Positions 17,093 through 24,982 of a DNA stretch of 42,249 bases are shown here, one piece after another. The notes beneath the pieces were generated by a model that was not told the origin of the DNA, did no database searches, and saw only the letters and a list, made by a program, of their open reading frames with translations. The translations under genes were made by a program, and so were the position numbers. The DNA is taken from positions 1 to 42,249 of the forward strand of contig JAISGY010000036.1 in NCBI GenBank assembly GCA_031262835.1. Direction: 5' to 3'. The DNA comes from Ruminococcus sp. (GTDB lineage Bacteria; Bacillota; Clostridia; Oscillospirales; Ruminococcaceae). The stretch's first letter is position 1. Every line of letters begins with the position of its first letter.

Positions 17093-17125
17093 TTTGCTTC
17101 CCCTGCCGGAAGCGGGGGAAACAAA
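17093..17125 (+). other. Hairpin in the leader of the FIST-EAL gene
   Basis: TTTGCTTCCCC (17093-17103) pairs with GGGGAAACAAA (17115-17125), with one mismatch, around an 11-base loop TGCCGGAAGCG. It lies 53 bases before the ATG of a c-di-GMP phosphodiesterase-type gene. No T-run follows, so it is a poor terminator. It does not match the c-di-GMP-I (GEMM) riboswitch core as I know it. The rest of the 199-base gap (16980-17178) is AT-rich with no gene or strong promoter. Confidence 0.5.
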
Positions 17126-17178
17126 GTAAAATAAACTCATTTCATTGTTCATGGAACTTAACATAAAAAGGACCGTTT

Positions 17179-19731
17179 ATGAAAAGCCAAGGTTATCTTT
17201 TTACCGATCCGAGCGAAATCCCGAATATTGTGAGAAGCGCCTCTCTTTCCCAGACCGGCGAGCTTCTCTGTCTTATTCATTTAACTGAACTTACCGAACC
17301 CGACGCGCTTCGGATTATTACTGTTTTAGAAAAAGAGCTTCCGCAATGTAAAATTGCGGGGACTACTGCACCGTTTATAATATATTACGGTAAGCTATAT
17401 AATGACAAGTCAATGATAGAATTCATCGAGACGCAAAACACGCTCATTCAAACCGAAGTTTTCGACCAGAGCGTTAATACACCCCTAACCCTTGCGGAAA
17501 AGATTTCCGAATTCGTTATTCGCCCCGAAACGAAGGTTATGCTTTGTTTCTTCTCGGGTGCGTTTGCGTTTATCCCCGAATTTTTGGAAGCCCTTGCGCC
17601 CAGAATCGGTGATGTTAAGATTGCCGGCGGGCTTGTCGGGGACGTCAATTTCGCTCCCGGTTTCATCTTCACACGCGGCGGAATTTATCACGACAGCACC
17701 CTCACGGTGAGTTTCCATAACGCCGATTTATACTCCTATAACGGAATGTTCATCGGCATGGATATAATTCACGAAGCGTACGAAATGACCGAGACGGAGG
17801 ACCAATTTATAACCTCAATCGACGGCTATCCCGCCGCCGAGTGGCTTCGTTCAATCCTCGGAGTTGATGTGCTTCACGCGCCCGACTTGACCCCTGACGG
17901 GATTGCGCGGAATGTCCTGATGAAATTTCCTTTTGAATTCGACGACGAACGCGGGGTTGCGCGGATTATTAACTTCGACCCCGAATCCCAGCGGATTTAT
18001 GTTTATAACAAGCGTCCTGCGAAAAACCAAAAATTCCGCCTCGCCTACATAAATTCCGAGAGCATCGCCGCCGCCGCACAGCGTATCTGCGCCGATCTTT
18101 CGAGAACGCCGATTGAACTGCTCCTTTGCTACAGTTGCCTTACCCGTGCGGGGCTTGAGGGCGGCTGCGCCGAATGGGAGCTTGCGCCGCTTACGAAAGC
18201 CGGGATTTGCGGCTGTCTGCTCATGGGCGAAATCGGCAACGTCCCCGAGCTTTCCGGCAACCGCTCCTTAAACGAAACCTGCACAATAATAACCGCTGCG
18301 GAGAACCGCCGCTACGTCTCGATAAACGCGAACATTCTCTCCGACCGCCGCATTGCCGAGGACTCCCACAGGGACATCTGGAACCACGTTTTAAGGTTTC
18401 AAAACCGCTCAATCGCCGAAAAAAACGACATATTAAAAACCGCAATCTACGACATGAAGATTGACCCGGATTATTACGATTCCTTCAAGGATTTTGCGAC
18501 TAAACGTCCGAGCCTGAAACGTTTTATCAAGGACAACGAAACCTATCGTTTCGATAAGGTCTGCCTTGTTGTCGTCGAGCGCGGGCATATTGCGCAAACC
18601 CATTTCGGTCCTGAAATGTACGGGAAGATTATTGCAAAGAATATCAACAGTTTTGAAAATTATCTTTCTCTGAGCTTCCCGGAAGCGTTCTTGCCGATTT
18701 ATGTTTATGACGAAAACTCGTTCTTAATCGCGGGAGCTAAGGATATTGACCCGACAAGGTTTCTTTGCGCAATGCAGGAGCTCTTCATTAAATACGGCAC
18801 GGTTAACGTACTAAGTTTAAGTTACACCTGTATCCACCGCTTCATCGCGGTAAAGGAAAACCGCCCCGGCAACCTCATCGAGGAATTAAAGGTTATCCAG
18901 TCCCGCAACGTTTCAACCCCCGACCGCTTCATCGTCTTTGAAACCGAGACCGAACACTCCGAGAGCGTTTCCGACGCGTTTATGAAGACGAAACTCATCA
19001 CCGAGGCGATCGAAAACGACGGGATTATCCCATATTTTCAACCGATTTACGACAACCACACCGGGCGGATTGAAAAGTTTGAAGCCCTCATCAGAATTCG
19101 CGGCGCGGACGGCAGAATCTACTTCCCGGGGCAGTTCTTAGAGAGCGCGAAGGAATACCGCCTCTATCTCCAGCTTTCCGAAATCATGATCGGGAAGGTT
19201 TTCGACCTATTTGAAAACCGCACCGAAACCGTTTCAATAAACCTTTCCGCCTACGACATAAACTCTTCGCATATCCGCAACATGATTTACGGCAGACTCG
19301 AAAAAATCAAGAACGCCGACCGATTCATATTCGAGGTACTCGAGTCGGAAGAGTTCCGCGATTTTGAGGTATTGACCCACTTCATCGAGCGGGTTCGCCG
19401 CTATGGGGTTAAAATTGCCATTGACGATTTCGGAGCGGGCTTCTCGAACCTCCTTGAAATTGCAAAAATATCCCCGAACTTCATCAAAATCGACGGGCAG
19501 ATTGTCCGCGAAGTTGTCGAGTCGGAGATTCACCGTAAAATTATGGATGCAATTTTACACCTTGCGCGCAGTTTCGATATTGAGCTTATCGCCGAATATA
19601 TTGAAAACGCCGCGCTCCAAGCATACGCGAAAGACAAAGGTGTTCGCTACTCCCAAGGCTACTTCTTCTCCCCGCCCGTTCCCTTCGGGCAGCTCGAAGA
19701 CTTTACAACCCGGGCTGAAGCAACTGTTTAG
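17179..19731 (+). CDS. FIST sensor / degenerate GGDEF / EAL protein
   Basis: This is a predicted cytoplasmic signalling protein of 850 residues. FIST_N and FIST_C (about 20-385), a proposed small-ligand-binding sensor, end with GICGCLLMGEIGNVPEL. The middle (about 445-590) resembles a GGDEF fold with the active-site turn replaced (YDENSF near 509), so no cyclase activity is expected. The C-terminal EAL domain (from about 615) keeps catalytic-type residues: FEALIR, Asn in SINLSAYD, FEVLESEE, IDDFGAG (about 748), FIKIDG and SQGYFFSPP (about 825). It should hydrolyse c-di-GMP, tuned by what FIST binds. AAAAAGGA precedes the ATG. It is transcribed alone, ending in a long bidirectional terminator. 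Confidence 0.85.
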   Translation: MKSQGYLFTDPSEIPNIVRSASLSQTGELLCLIHLTELTEPDALRIITVLEKELPQCKIAGTTAPFIIYYGKLYNDKSMIEFIETQNTLIQTEVFDQSVNTPLTLAEKISEFVIRPETKVMLCFFSGAFAFIPEFLEALAPRIGDVKIAGGLVGDVNFAPGFIFTRGGIYHDSTLTVSFHNADLYSYNGMFIGMDIIHEAYEMTETEDQFITSIDGYPAAEWLRSILGVDVLHAPDLTPDGIARNVLMKFPFEFDDERGVARIINFDPESQRIYVYNKRPAKNQKFRLAYINSESIAAAAQRICADLSRTPIELLLCYSCLTRAGLEGGCAEWELAPLTKAGICGCLLMGEIGNVPELSGNRSLNETCTIITAAENRRYVSINANILSDRRIAEDSHRDIWNHVLRFQNRSIAEKNDILKTAIYDMKIDPDYYDSFKDFATKRPSLKRFIKDNETYRFDKVCLVVVERGHIAQTHFGPEMYGKIIAKNINSFENYLSLSFPEAFLPIYVYDENSFLIAGAKDIDPTRFLCAMQELFIKYGTVNVLSLSYTCIHRFIAVKENRPGNLIEELKVIQSRNVSTPDRFIVFETETEHSESVSDAFMKTKLITEAIENDGIIPYFQPIYDNHTGRIEKFEALIRIRGADGRIYFPGQFLESAKEYRLYLQLSEIMIGKVFDLFENRTETVSINLSAYDINSSHIRNMIYGRLEKIKNADRFIFEVLESEEFRDFEVLTHFIERVRRYGVKIAIDDFGAGFSNLLEIAKISPNFIKIDGQIVREVVESEIHRKIMDAILHLARSFDIELIAEYIENAALQAYAKDKGVRYSQGYFFSPPVPFGQLEDFTTRAEATV

Positions 19732-19736
19732 CACAA

Positions 19737-19786
19737 AAAACTGCCCCCTTTGGTATAGCATTGACTATACTTTTGGGGGCAGTTTT
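19737..19786. terminator. Bidirectional terminator between FIST-EAL and the lipoprotein gene
   Basis: AAAACTGCCCCC (19737-19748) pairs perfectly with GGGGGCAGTTTT (19775-19786). A nested GGTATAG/CTATACT-like arm lies in the loop. T-runs flank both ends (TTTT on plus; TTTTTTG on minus), so it can end both convergent transcripts. Confidence 0.88.
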
Positions 19787-19798
19787 AAGTTTTGGGGT

Positions 19799-21019
19799 TT
19801 ATTCTGCCTTTTGGCAGGTTGCGACGAATTCTTCGTCTGCTGTGTAGAGGTCAAACGCGTCGGGGACATTTTGCGGCGCAAGTATAATATAAGCATGGTC
19901 GCCGTTTTCGTCGAAGAGGTTGAAACAGCTGATATAAACGGTATCTCCGTTATCGTCGGTGCCTTCCATATCATCAAAACGCCCGATACTGTACGATGTT
20001 TCGTATGAGCCGCTTCCTACATACGCGTCAACAGTAGTAGAATTGCTAAACTCAAAGCTTGCTGCTGCTGTATCGCCGTCAATGAAGTACCGTCCGGAAA
20101 GGTGCCCTGCGGGGCTGTCGCCGGTGTAGTCTTCCGCCGGGTCGCTCATGGAATCGGCAGAACCTTCCTGCCCGTGGAGGGGAGGATCGTATTGGTCAAC
20201 TGTTGACGGGTCGAAGAGCTGGTCTCTGTTTAGCTCATAAAGTTCGCCGAATTCAGGGGTATATGCCCATAACATATGGTGCGGTTCGTCCAGTGTTTGC
20301 TCGTGTATAACCGTAAGCTCCATCAGGTAACTTAAAACGTAATACTCGCCGTTATAGGTATAGTTGAAAGCCTTTACGTCAACTGTGTCAGCGTAATCGG
20401 GGGCATACTCGGAATTATAAACGTCCGCAATCTCCTGCTCAAGATCTACCTTAGTAGTACCGTTAAGATCAAGAGTTTCTTCAAGGGTAACGTAGTTGTC
20501 GTTGGTTATGTCATAAACGAAGCCGAAAAGTTGTCCCGAATATCCGTAAGTCGGGTATTCGATATAGGTGTTATAAATCTGAATGTAAACGTCGTCGGTG
20601 AAGGAATAGGCGAACGCATTAAGCCAGTACGGGTATTCATCATCAGAAGACCAAGCTTCTTCAAATGCGCTTATACGGTCGTAAACCTCTACCTGTATAT
20701 CGTTGTTCATCTCTGCAACTGCGTCGGTTTGGGTGCCGTAAAGCATGATAACTTCGGCAATTTCGGAATCCATGTTGATCATGTATTCGATATCGGGGTA
20801 TACATTGGCTGACGCCGGTTCTTCTTCGGGTTCTGCTGCTGTGGTAGTTTCCGCCGCCGTTGTGGTAGTTGCTGCTGTGGTGGTTGTTGTCGTTGCCGCT
20901 GTGGTTGTCGTTGTTGCAGCTTTTGTTGTAGTTTCGGCAGCGGTTGGCGCGGTACCTCCGCAAGCTGTTAAAGCCGCAATCATTGCTGATGCTAAAATTG
21001 CCGCCAAGATTTTTTTCAT
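19799..21019 (-). CDS. Thr-rich lipoprotein with DUF3298/RsiV-like domain
   Basis: This is a predicted surface lipoprotein of 406 residues. The start at 21019 (MKKILAAILASAMIAALTAC) has GGAG upstream; an earlier in-frame start would add 15 residues before the signal peptide. The lipobox is LTAC with C20, followed by a roughly 45-residue Thr/Ala-rich linker. The folded part contains IEYPTYGYSGQLFGFVYD, which resembles the DUF3298 pattern of RsiV-type extracytoplasmic domains. The same pattern occurs in the three secreted paralogues at 36588-39576, so all four are related. The C-terminal 110 residues are acidic. The function is unknown; surface binding or sensing is possible. It has its own promoter and shares a terminator with FIST-EAL. 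Confidence 0.78.
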   Translation of the reverse strand: MKKILAAILASAMIAALTACGGTAPTAAETTTKAATTTTTAATTTTTTAATTTTAAETTTAAEPEEEPASANVYPDIEYMINMDSEIAEVIMLYGTQTDAVAEMNNDIQVEVYDRISAFEEAWSSDDEYPYWLNAFAYSFTDDVYIQIYNTYIEYPTYGYSGQLFGFVYDITNDNYVTLEETLDLNGTTKVDLEQEIADVYNSEYAPDYADTVDVKAFNYTYNGEYYVLSYLMELTVIHEQTLDEPHHMLWAYTPEFGELYELNRDQLFDPSTVDQYDPPLHGQEGSADSMSDPAEDYTGDSPAGHLSGRYFIDGDTAAASFEFSNSTTVDAYVGSGSYETSYSIGRFDDMEGTDDNGDTVYISCFNLFDENGDHAYIILAPQNVPDAFDLYTADEEFVATCQKAE

Positions 21020-21052
21020 TTTCGGGTCTCCTTTTATTTTATCATTCAATGT

Positions 21053-21081
21053 ATTGTAACACATTTCATACAGCTTGTAAA
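21053..21081 (-). promoter_or_regulatory. Sigma-A promoter of the lipoprotein gene
   Basis: On the minus strand TTTACA (21081-21076), 17 bases, then TACAAT (21058-21053). The predicted start is near 21046, giving a leader of about 27 bases that carries the GGAG ribosome site. Confidence 0.75.
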
Positions 21082-21108
21082 TACATTGAAGAAATCTTCA
21101 AGATAAAA

Positions 21109-21140
21109 CGCCGTATTGAGAAATTTTCCTCAATACGGCG
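21109..21140 (-). terminator. Terminator of the EF-G-like gene
   Basis: A 12-bp perfect stem (CGCCGTATTGAG with CTCAATACGGCG) around an 8-base loop. On the minus strand it is followed by TTTTATCTT, just past the EF-G-like stop at 21148. On the plus strand a T6 run also follows, but no plus-strand gene enters it. Confidence 0.85.
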
Positions 21141-21147
21141 TGATTTT

Positions 21148-23229
21148 TTATGAATCTGCCTGTAAACTCAAGATTACTTCCGGAACAAGGTTAGCGGGGA
21201 GTTGTTCGTAGCGGAGGTGTTCGAGTGTGAACGCGCCGCGCCCTTGGGCGATTTGACGGAGAGCCATTGTGAAGCTCTGCATTTCGCGCATCGGGACTTC
21301 GGCTTCGATTTCGGTTAAGCCTTTGCCGATAGGATTCATGCCCAGAACCCTTGCACGGCGTTTATTGAGGTCGCCCATGATGTCGCCGGTTTTATCGTCG
21401 GGTGCGACAACGACAAGCTTGCCGATAGGCTCGAGTATTGCGGGGTCGGCTTGTTTTAAGCCGTCTTTATAGGCGATTGATGCCGCCATTTTAAACGCAA
21501 GCTCGGAGGAGTCAACGGGGTGATACGAACCGTCAACGAGTATAGCTTTGAGACCCACAACGGGACAGCCGGAGAGAACGCCTTTCTTCATGCTTTCTTG
21601 TAAGCCCTTTTCAACCGCCGGGAAGTAGTTTTTCGGAACAGCACCGCCGAAAACCTTCTCTTCAAATACGAGCTCGTCGGAAACGCAAGGCTCGAACTCG
21701 ATTTCAACGTCGCCGAACTGACCGTGACCGCCGGACTGTTTCTTATGCCTTCCGCGAACGCGAACCTTTTTGCGGATAGTCTCGCGATACGCAATCTTCG
21801 GGTCGGTGAGGTTAACGTCCGCGCCGAACTTGGATTTAAGTTTGCCGATAGCGGATTCAAGATGTTGCTCGCCCAAGCCAGCGATAATCTGTTCGTGGGT
21901 AAGCGGGTCGATATAAAAGTCAAGCGTCTTGTCCTCTTCAAGGAGCCTTGTTAACCCTGTACCAACCTTAGCTTCGTCGCCTTGAGTCTTCGGGTGAACA
22001 GCCATTCTGTAGGAAGGTTTTAAAAACGGAATCGGCGTAAATGTTAAGTGCTTGCCTGCTGTAATTGTATCGGAGGTGTTAGCGTTAATCTTAACCGCAA
22101 CGGCGATGTCGCCCGCCTTCGCCTCTTCAAGCTCAATCTGCTTCTTGCCGACGAGGGTAAAGAGTTTGCCTATCTTTTCGGGCTGGTCGGTAACAGCGTT
22201 ATAATACTCGGTGTTTGATTTAAGTGTGCCTGTAATAACCTTTAGGTAGGACATCTTGCCCACAAAGGGGTCGGCAACGGTTTTAAATACAAATGCGGAA
22301 AGGTCGCCGTCACCGCAAGAAATCTCGACTTCCTTGTCGCCTTCGGTAGCCTTAAGCGGGTTAGTCTCATTCGGAGACGGAACTAAAAGCTCAATCTCCT
22401 TAAGTATCATCTCCGCGGCGATGTTGCCGGTACCGTTACAGAGCACGGGGGTAATTATCCCCTTTTCCATGCCGGCGTGGAGACCGTGGATAAGCTCGTC
22501 TTTTGTAAACTCCTCGCCCTCGAAGAACTTGTCCATTAATGCTTCGTCCGTCTCTGCGATTGCTTCGGAAAAAGCCGCAACAAGCCCGTCAAGGCGGTAT
22601 TCGATCTTGTCGTTAATGTCGCTTGTCGGCATTTCGGTTTCGGTAGGCTTGCCCTTATCGTCGTAGGTGTAGCACTTCATCTCGATAAGGTTAATATAGG
22701 AAATAACCTTCCTGTCGCGGATTACGGGAACAACAACCGGGCAGACTGTCGGACCGAATTTGGTCTTAAGGTCGGTTAATACATTATAATAGTTCGCGTC
22801 GGGGTCGTCAACCTTAGTTATAACGAACATACGCGACTTACCGAGGGTTTCGGCAATATCGTAAGCCTTTTCGGTACCGACTTTAACGCCGGATTTTCCT
22901 GAAACGGCAATCATCACTGTATCTGCGGCGGAGATGCCCTCATAAAGCCCCCCTGCGAAGTCGAAAAGCCCGGGAGTATCAAGGAGGTTAACCTTAACGG
23001 GAGCCTTCTCGCCCTTAATTTCAAAAGCCGCAAGAGCCGCCGTAAGGGAGGATTTATGTTTAACCTCTTCCGGGTCGAAATCGAGCACGGTGTTTCCGTC
23101 CGTAACCCGCCCAAGCCGCTCTGTTGCACCGGCAGAATATAAAATCGCCTCCGCGAGAGAAGTTTTACCGCTGCCCGCGTGTCCGCAAACAGCAATGTTC
23201 CTGATATTTTCGGTGTTATATACTTTCAT
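21148..23229 (-). CDS. EF-G-like translational GTPase (elongation factor G family, second type)
   Basis: The 693-residue product has the EF-G fold order: G domain with P-loop GHAGSGKT, switch II DTPG, then domains II-V ending LRYEQLPANLVPEVI. The guanine-specificity motif is TKVD rather than NKxD, and switch I reads KHKSSL. These divergences, and a location away from rpsL/rpsG, indicate the EF-G-like subfamily of Firmicutes rather than the main FusA. The precise role is not settled. The start at 23229 (MKVYNTENIRNIAVCGHAG) suits the promoter, whereas a TTG at 23274 falls at the predicted transcription start. It is transcribed alone. Confidence 0.85.
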   Translation of the reverse strand: MKVYNTENIRNIAVCGHAGSGKTSLAEAILYSAGATERLGRVTDGNTVLDFDPEEVKHKSSLTAALAAFEIKGEKAPVKVNLLDTPGLFDFAGGLYEGISAADTVMIAVSGKSGVKVGTEKAYDIAETLGKSRMFVITKVDDPDANYYNVLTDLKTKFGPTVCPVVVPVIRDRKVISYINLIEMKCYTYDDKGKPTETEMPTSDINDKIEYRLDGLVAAFSEAIAETDEALMDKFFEGEEFTKDELIHGLHAGMEKGIITPVLCNGTGNIAAEMILKEIELLVPSPNETNPLKATEGDKEVEISCGDGDLSAFVFKTVADPFVGKMSYLKVITGTLKSNTEYYNAVTDQPEKIGKLFTLVGKKQIELEEAKAGDIAVAVKINANTSDTITAGKHLTFTPIPFLKPSYRMAVHPKTQGDEAKVGTGLTRLLEEDKTLDFYIDPLTHEQIIAGLGEQHLESAIGKLKSKFGADVNLTDPKIAYRETIRKKVRVRGRHKKQSGGHGQFGDVEIEFEPCVSDELVFEEKVFGGAVPKNYFPAVEKGLQESMKKGVLSGCPVVGLKAILVDGSYHPVDSSELAFKMAASIAYKDGLKQADPAILEPIGKLVVVAPDDKTGDIMGDLNKRRARVLGMNPIGKGLTEIEAEVPMREMQSFTMALRQIAQGRGAFTLEHLRYEQLPANLVPEVILSLQADS

Positions 23230-23278
23230 AGTAACCGCCGCTTTTCTATTTATTTTTAGCGTTAAAATACGCAATTAA

Positions 23279-23307
23279 ATTATACAACTTTTCCAAAAAT
23301 AAATCAA
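23279..23307 (-). promoter_or_regulatory. Sigma-A promoter of the EF-G-like gene
   Basis: On the minus strand TTGATT (23307-23302), 17 bases, then TATAAT (23284-23279). The predicted start is near 23272, giving a leader of about 43 bases. This rules out the longer TTG start of the frame. Confidence 0.78.
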
Positions 23308-23374
23308 GTATTTGAGAGAGATTTATAATATATATTAATTTTTGGGGATTATTTTGTGCAAGTTGAACAAAAGA

Positions 23375-24577
23375 TTAACTGTTTATTATCGTCATAAGTT
23401 CATCGTAGTTGAGGCTGAAATATTTAACCTTTCCGACTTTTCTTATGTTTAGAAGAGTTTCGGGGATTTCCGAGAGTCTCCGAACCAACGTTGCGGTCGA
23501 AATTCCTAATTTTTGTGTGATTTCTTCTCTTGTTGTCCCGGTTTCGGAAAAAAGTGTAACTGCTATTAACATGGCATAAAGGTCATGTAATTTTTCGCTT
23601 GATGAAGGAAGCTTGTAGATATTTTCATGAAACATTTTAAATTTGTCAATGCTTCCGACAATTACGCTTTCTGTATTATTAGCTGCTTTTTTTATGAGGT
23701 CTAAAAAAGTAATAATGAAAGGAGTAACATCGCCTAAATTTTGCGGGTTATCAACCGTTTGAAAGGCTTTATAATATGCAGGCAGGTTTTTATTGATAAT
23801 ATAGGAAAGTCTGAAGCCGAAAAGGTTAAAAGTCTTATAGTTTAAAAGATATGAGCTTATGAACCGATTAACACGTCCGTTGCCGTCATAGAAAGGATGA
23901 ATATATCCGAAAAGATAGTGAAAAACGGCAACCTTAATAAGATAATGCACCTTCCCGTTGTATAGAAAATCAAGTGCTTTATCCATCGTTTCGATAATTT
24001 CCGATTCGGGCATAAGACCCTCGTGTATAACTTTACCGTCGTTACCGATTATACCGACACCGCGCTTCCGGAAAATTACGCCGTCCGGGGCATCGTCGGG
24101 ATCGGTGAGATAAACTTCATCTGACACAAGCTCATCATAAATTTTCCGTATATCTTTTGATGAAGTTATCTTAATCTTTTCTTGCTCTGCAAGCATACGG
24201 TAACGATTTACCATGCCTTGGAGACGTTTGTTGCTTTTAGCCCTTGTCATAACATCATTAATGTCTTTTCGTGAACTGCGAATACCCTCAATATTATTTG
24301 TTGATTTAATTTCATCAATTATAAAACCATTCATCAAGAAAAGTTGCATATCTTTGTATAGATTGTTATAATGCGAATAGTACATCAATTTGTTGGATAT
24401 TCTTTCTATTTCGATAATCATTTCAAAAATTTCAGGAGTAGCAAAGAAAAAAGCTTTGTTTTCACCGATATTTATATCAAGTTCAAAATAGCAATGGTCG
24501 AGTTTCGCATATTTTATACGTTCTTCATATTCTTCCTTGTTAGAATGAAAAAGCTTTGAAAATGATTTGTATTTCAC
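23375..24577 (-). CDS. Fic family protein (predicted AMP-transferase) with C-terminal helix-turn-helix
   Basis: Fic enzymes usually transfer AMP from ATP to target proteins. The core motif HPFYDGNGRVNR starts near residue 226 and has all catalytic residues. An inhibitory motif of the [S/T]xxxE[G/N] type (TNNIEG) lies in the N-terminal half, as in class II Fic proteins that hold themselves inactive. The last ~75 residues (TREEITQKLGISTATLVRRL) form a winged-helix-like domain, which may bind the gene's own operator. The start is GTG at 24577 with AAGGAG 9 bases upstream. The gene is visibly more AT-rich than its neighbours, which hints at transfer. No antitoxin gene is adjacent. Confidence 0.88.
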   Translation of the reverse strand: MKYKSFSKLFHSNKEEYEERIKYAKLDHCYFELDINIGENKAFFFATPEIFEMIIEIERISNKLMYYSHYNNLYKDMQLFLMNGFIIDEIKSTNNIEGIRSSRKDINDVMTRAKSNKRLQGMVNRYRMLAEQEKIKITSSKDIRKIYDELVSDEVYLTDPDDAPDGVIFRKRGVGIIGNDGKVIHEGLMPESEIIETMDKALDFLYNGKVHYLIKVAVFHYLFGYIHPFYDGNGRVNRFISSYLLNYKTFNLFGFRLSYIINKNLPAYYKAFQTVDNPQNLGDVTPFIITFLDLIKKAANNTESVIVGSIDKFKMFHENIYKLPSSSEKLHDLYAMLIAVTLFSETGTTREEITQKLGISTATLVRRLSEIPETLLNIRKVGKVKYFSLNYDELMTIINS

Positions 24578-24596
24578 TGCGTTTTACTCCTTCGCG

Positions 24597-24618
24597 AATC
24601 AAAATCGCTCTTTTGATT
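24597..24618. promoter_or_regulatory. Operator-like inverted repeat upstream of the Fic gene
   Basis: AATCAAAA and TTTTGATT are perfect 8-bp arms around TCGCTC. On the minus strand they directly follow a good -10 (TATACT, 24624-24619), so the repeat covers the likely Fic transcription start. A dimeric helix-turn-helix repressor, possibly the Fic protein's own C-terminal domain, could bind here. No good -35 is visible for this promoter. Confidence 0.5.
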
Positions 24619-24626
24619 AGTATATT

Positions 24627-24655
24627 ACATATTCATAATAAAATATACATACATT
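24627..24655 (+). promoter_or_regulatory. Sigma-E type sporulation promoter of yqfC-yqfD
   Basis: ACATATT (24627-24633), 14 bases and CATACATT (24648-24655) match the mother-cell sigma-E consensus (KMATATT, 14-15, CATACAHT) at 6 of 7 and 8 of 8 positions. The predicted start near 24662 gives a leader of about 30 bases. yqfC and yqfD belong to the sigma-E regulon in B. subtilis. Confidence 0.75.
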
Positions 24656-24691
24656 TTGTAAACTTTGCATAAACTTAAGCGGGGGAATATT

Positions 24692-24970
24692 ATGTCAAAG
24701 ATAAAGCCGCTTACCGAACGCTATGAAGGACCGCTTAAGAAGTTTGTTACGCGTAAATTATACCTTTACACCCACATGAGCCTTACCGACAACACTCATC
24801 TTGAGATTGAAAATGTTAAGAACATAATCGAATATAACGACATTTACATTAAGCTTAAAACATCGAATATGACGGTGGCAATATGGGGAAAGAACCTGTC
24901 GGTTAACGATTACGGCGCGGACGGGATTGTTATTAACGGCGAATTTTCGAGTATTGAATTTGAGAAGTGA
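24692..24970 (+). CDS. yqfC: Sporulation protein YqfC (YabP/YqfC family)
   Basis: This is a small predicted sporulation protein of 92 residues. The start at 24692 (MSKIKPLTERYEGPLKKF) has GGGGGAA 5-9 bases upstream; an earlier in-frame start at 24665 has no ribosome site. The sequence ending VNDYGADGIVINGEFSSIEF is typical of YabP/YqfC proteins, predicted beta-rich. Its next neighbour is yqfD, 12 bases away, the conserved pairing in spore formers, and a sigma-E-type promoter precedes it. The biochemical role is unknown; mother-cell expression is inferred. Confidence 0.88.
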   Translation: MSKIKPLTERYEGPLKKFVTRKLYLYTHMSLTDNTHLEIENVKNIIEYNDIYIKLKTSNMTVAIWGKNLSVNDYGADGIVINGEFSSIEFEK

Positions 24971-24982
24971 GGGAAAAATTTT

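Noticed and set aside
17085-17130. c-di-GMP-I riboswitch before the FIST-EAL gene
   Set aside because: The conserved core of that riboswitch could not be found; only a simple hairpin is present.
24665-24691. Longer yqfC start
   Set aside because: Codons at 24665-24691 lie at the predicted sigma-E transcription start and include the ribosome site of the ATG at 24692.
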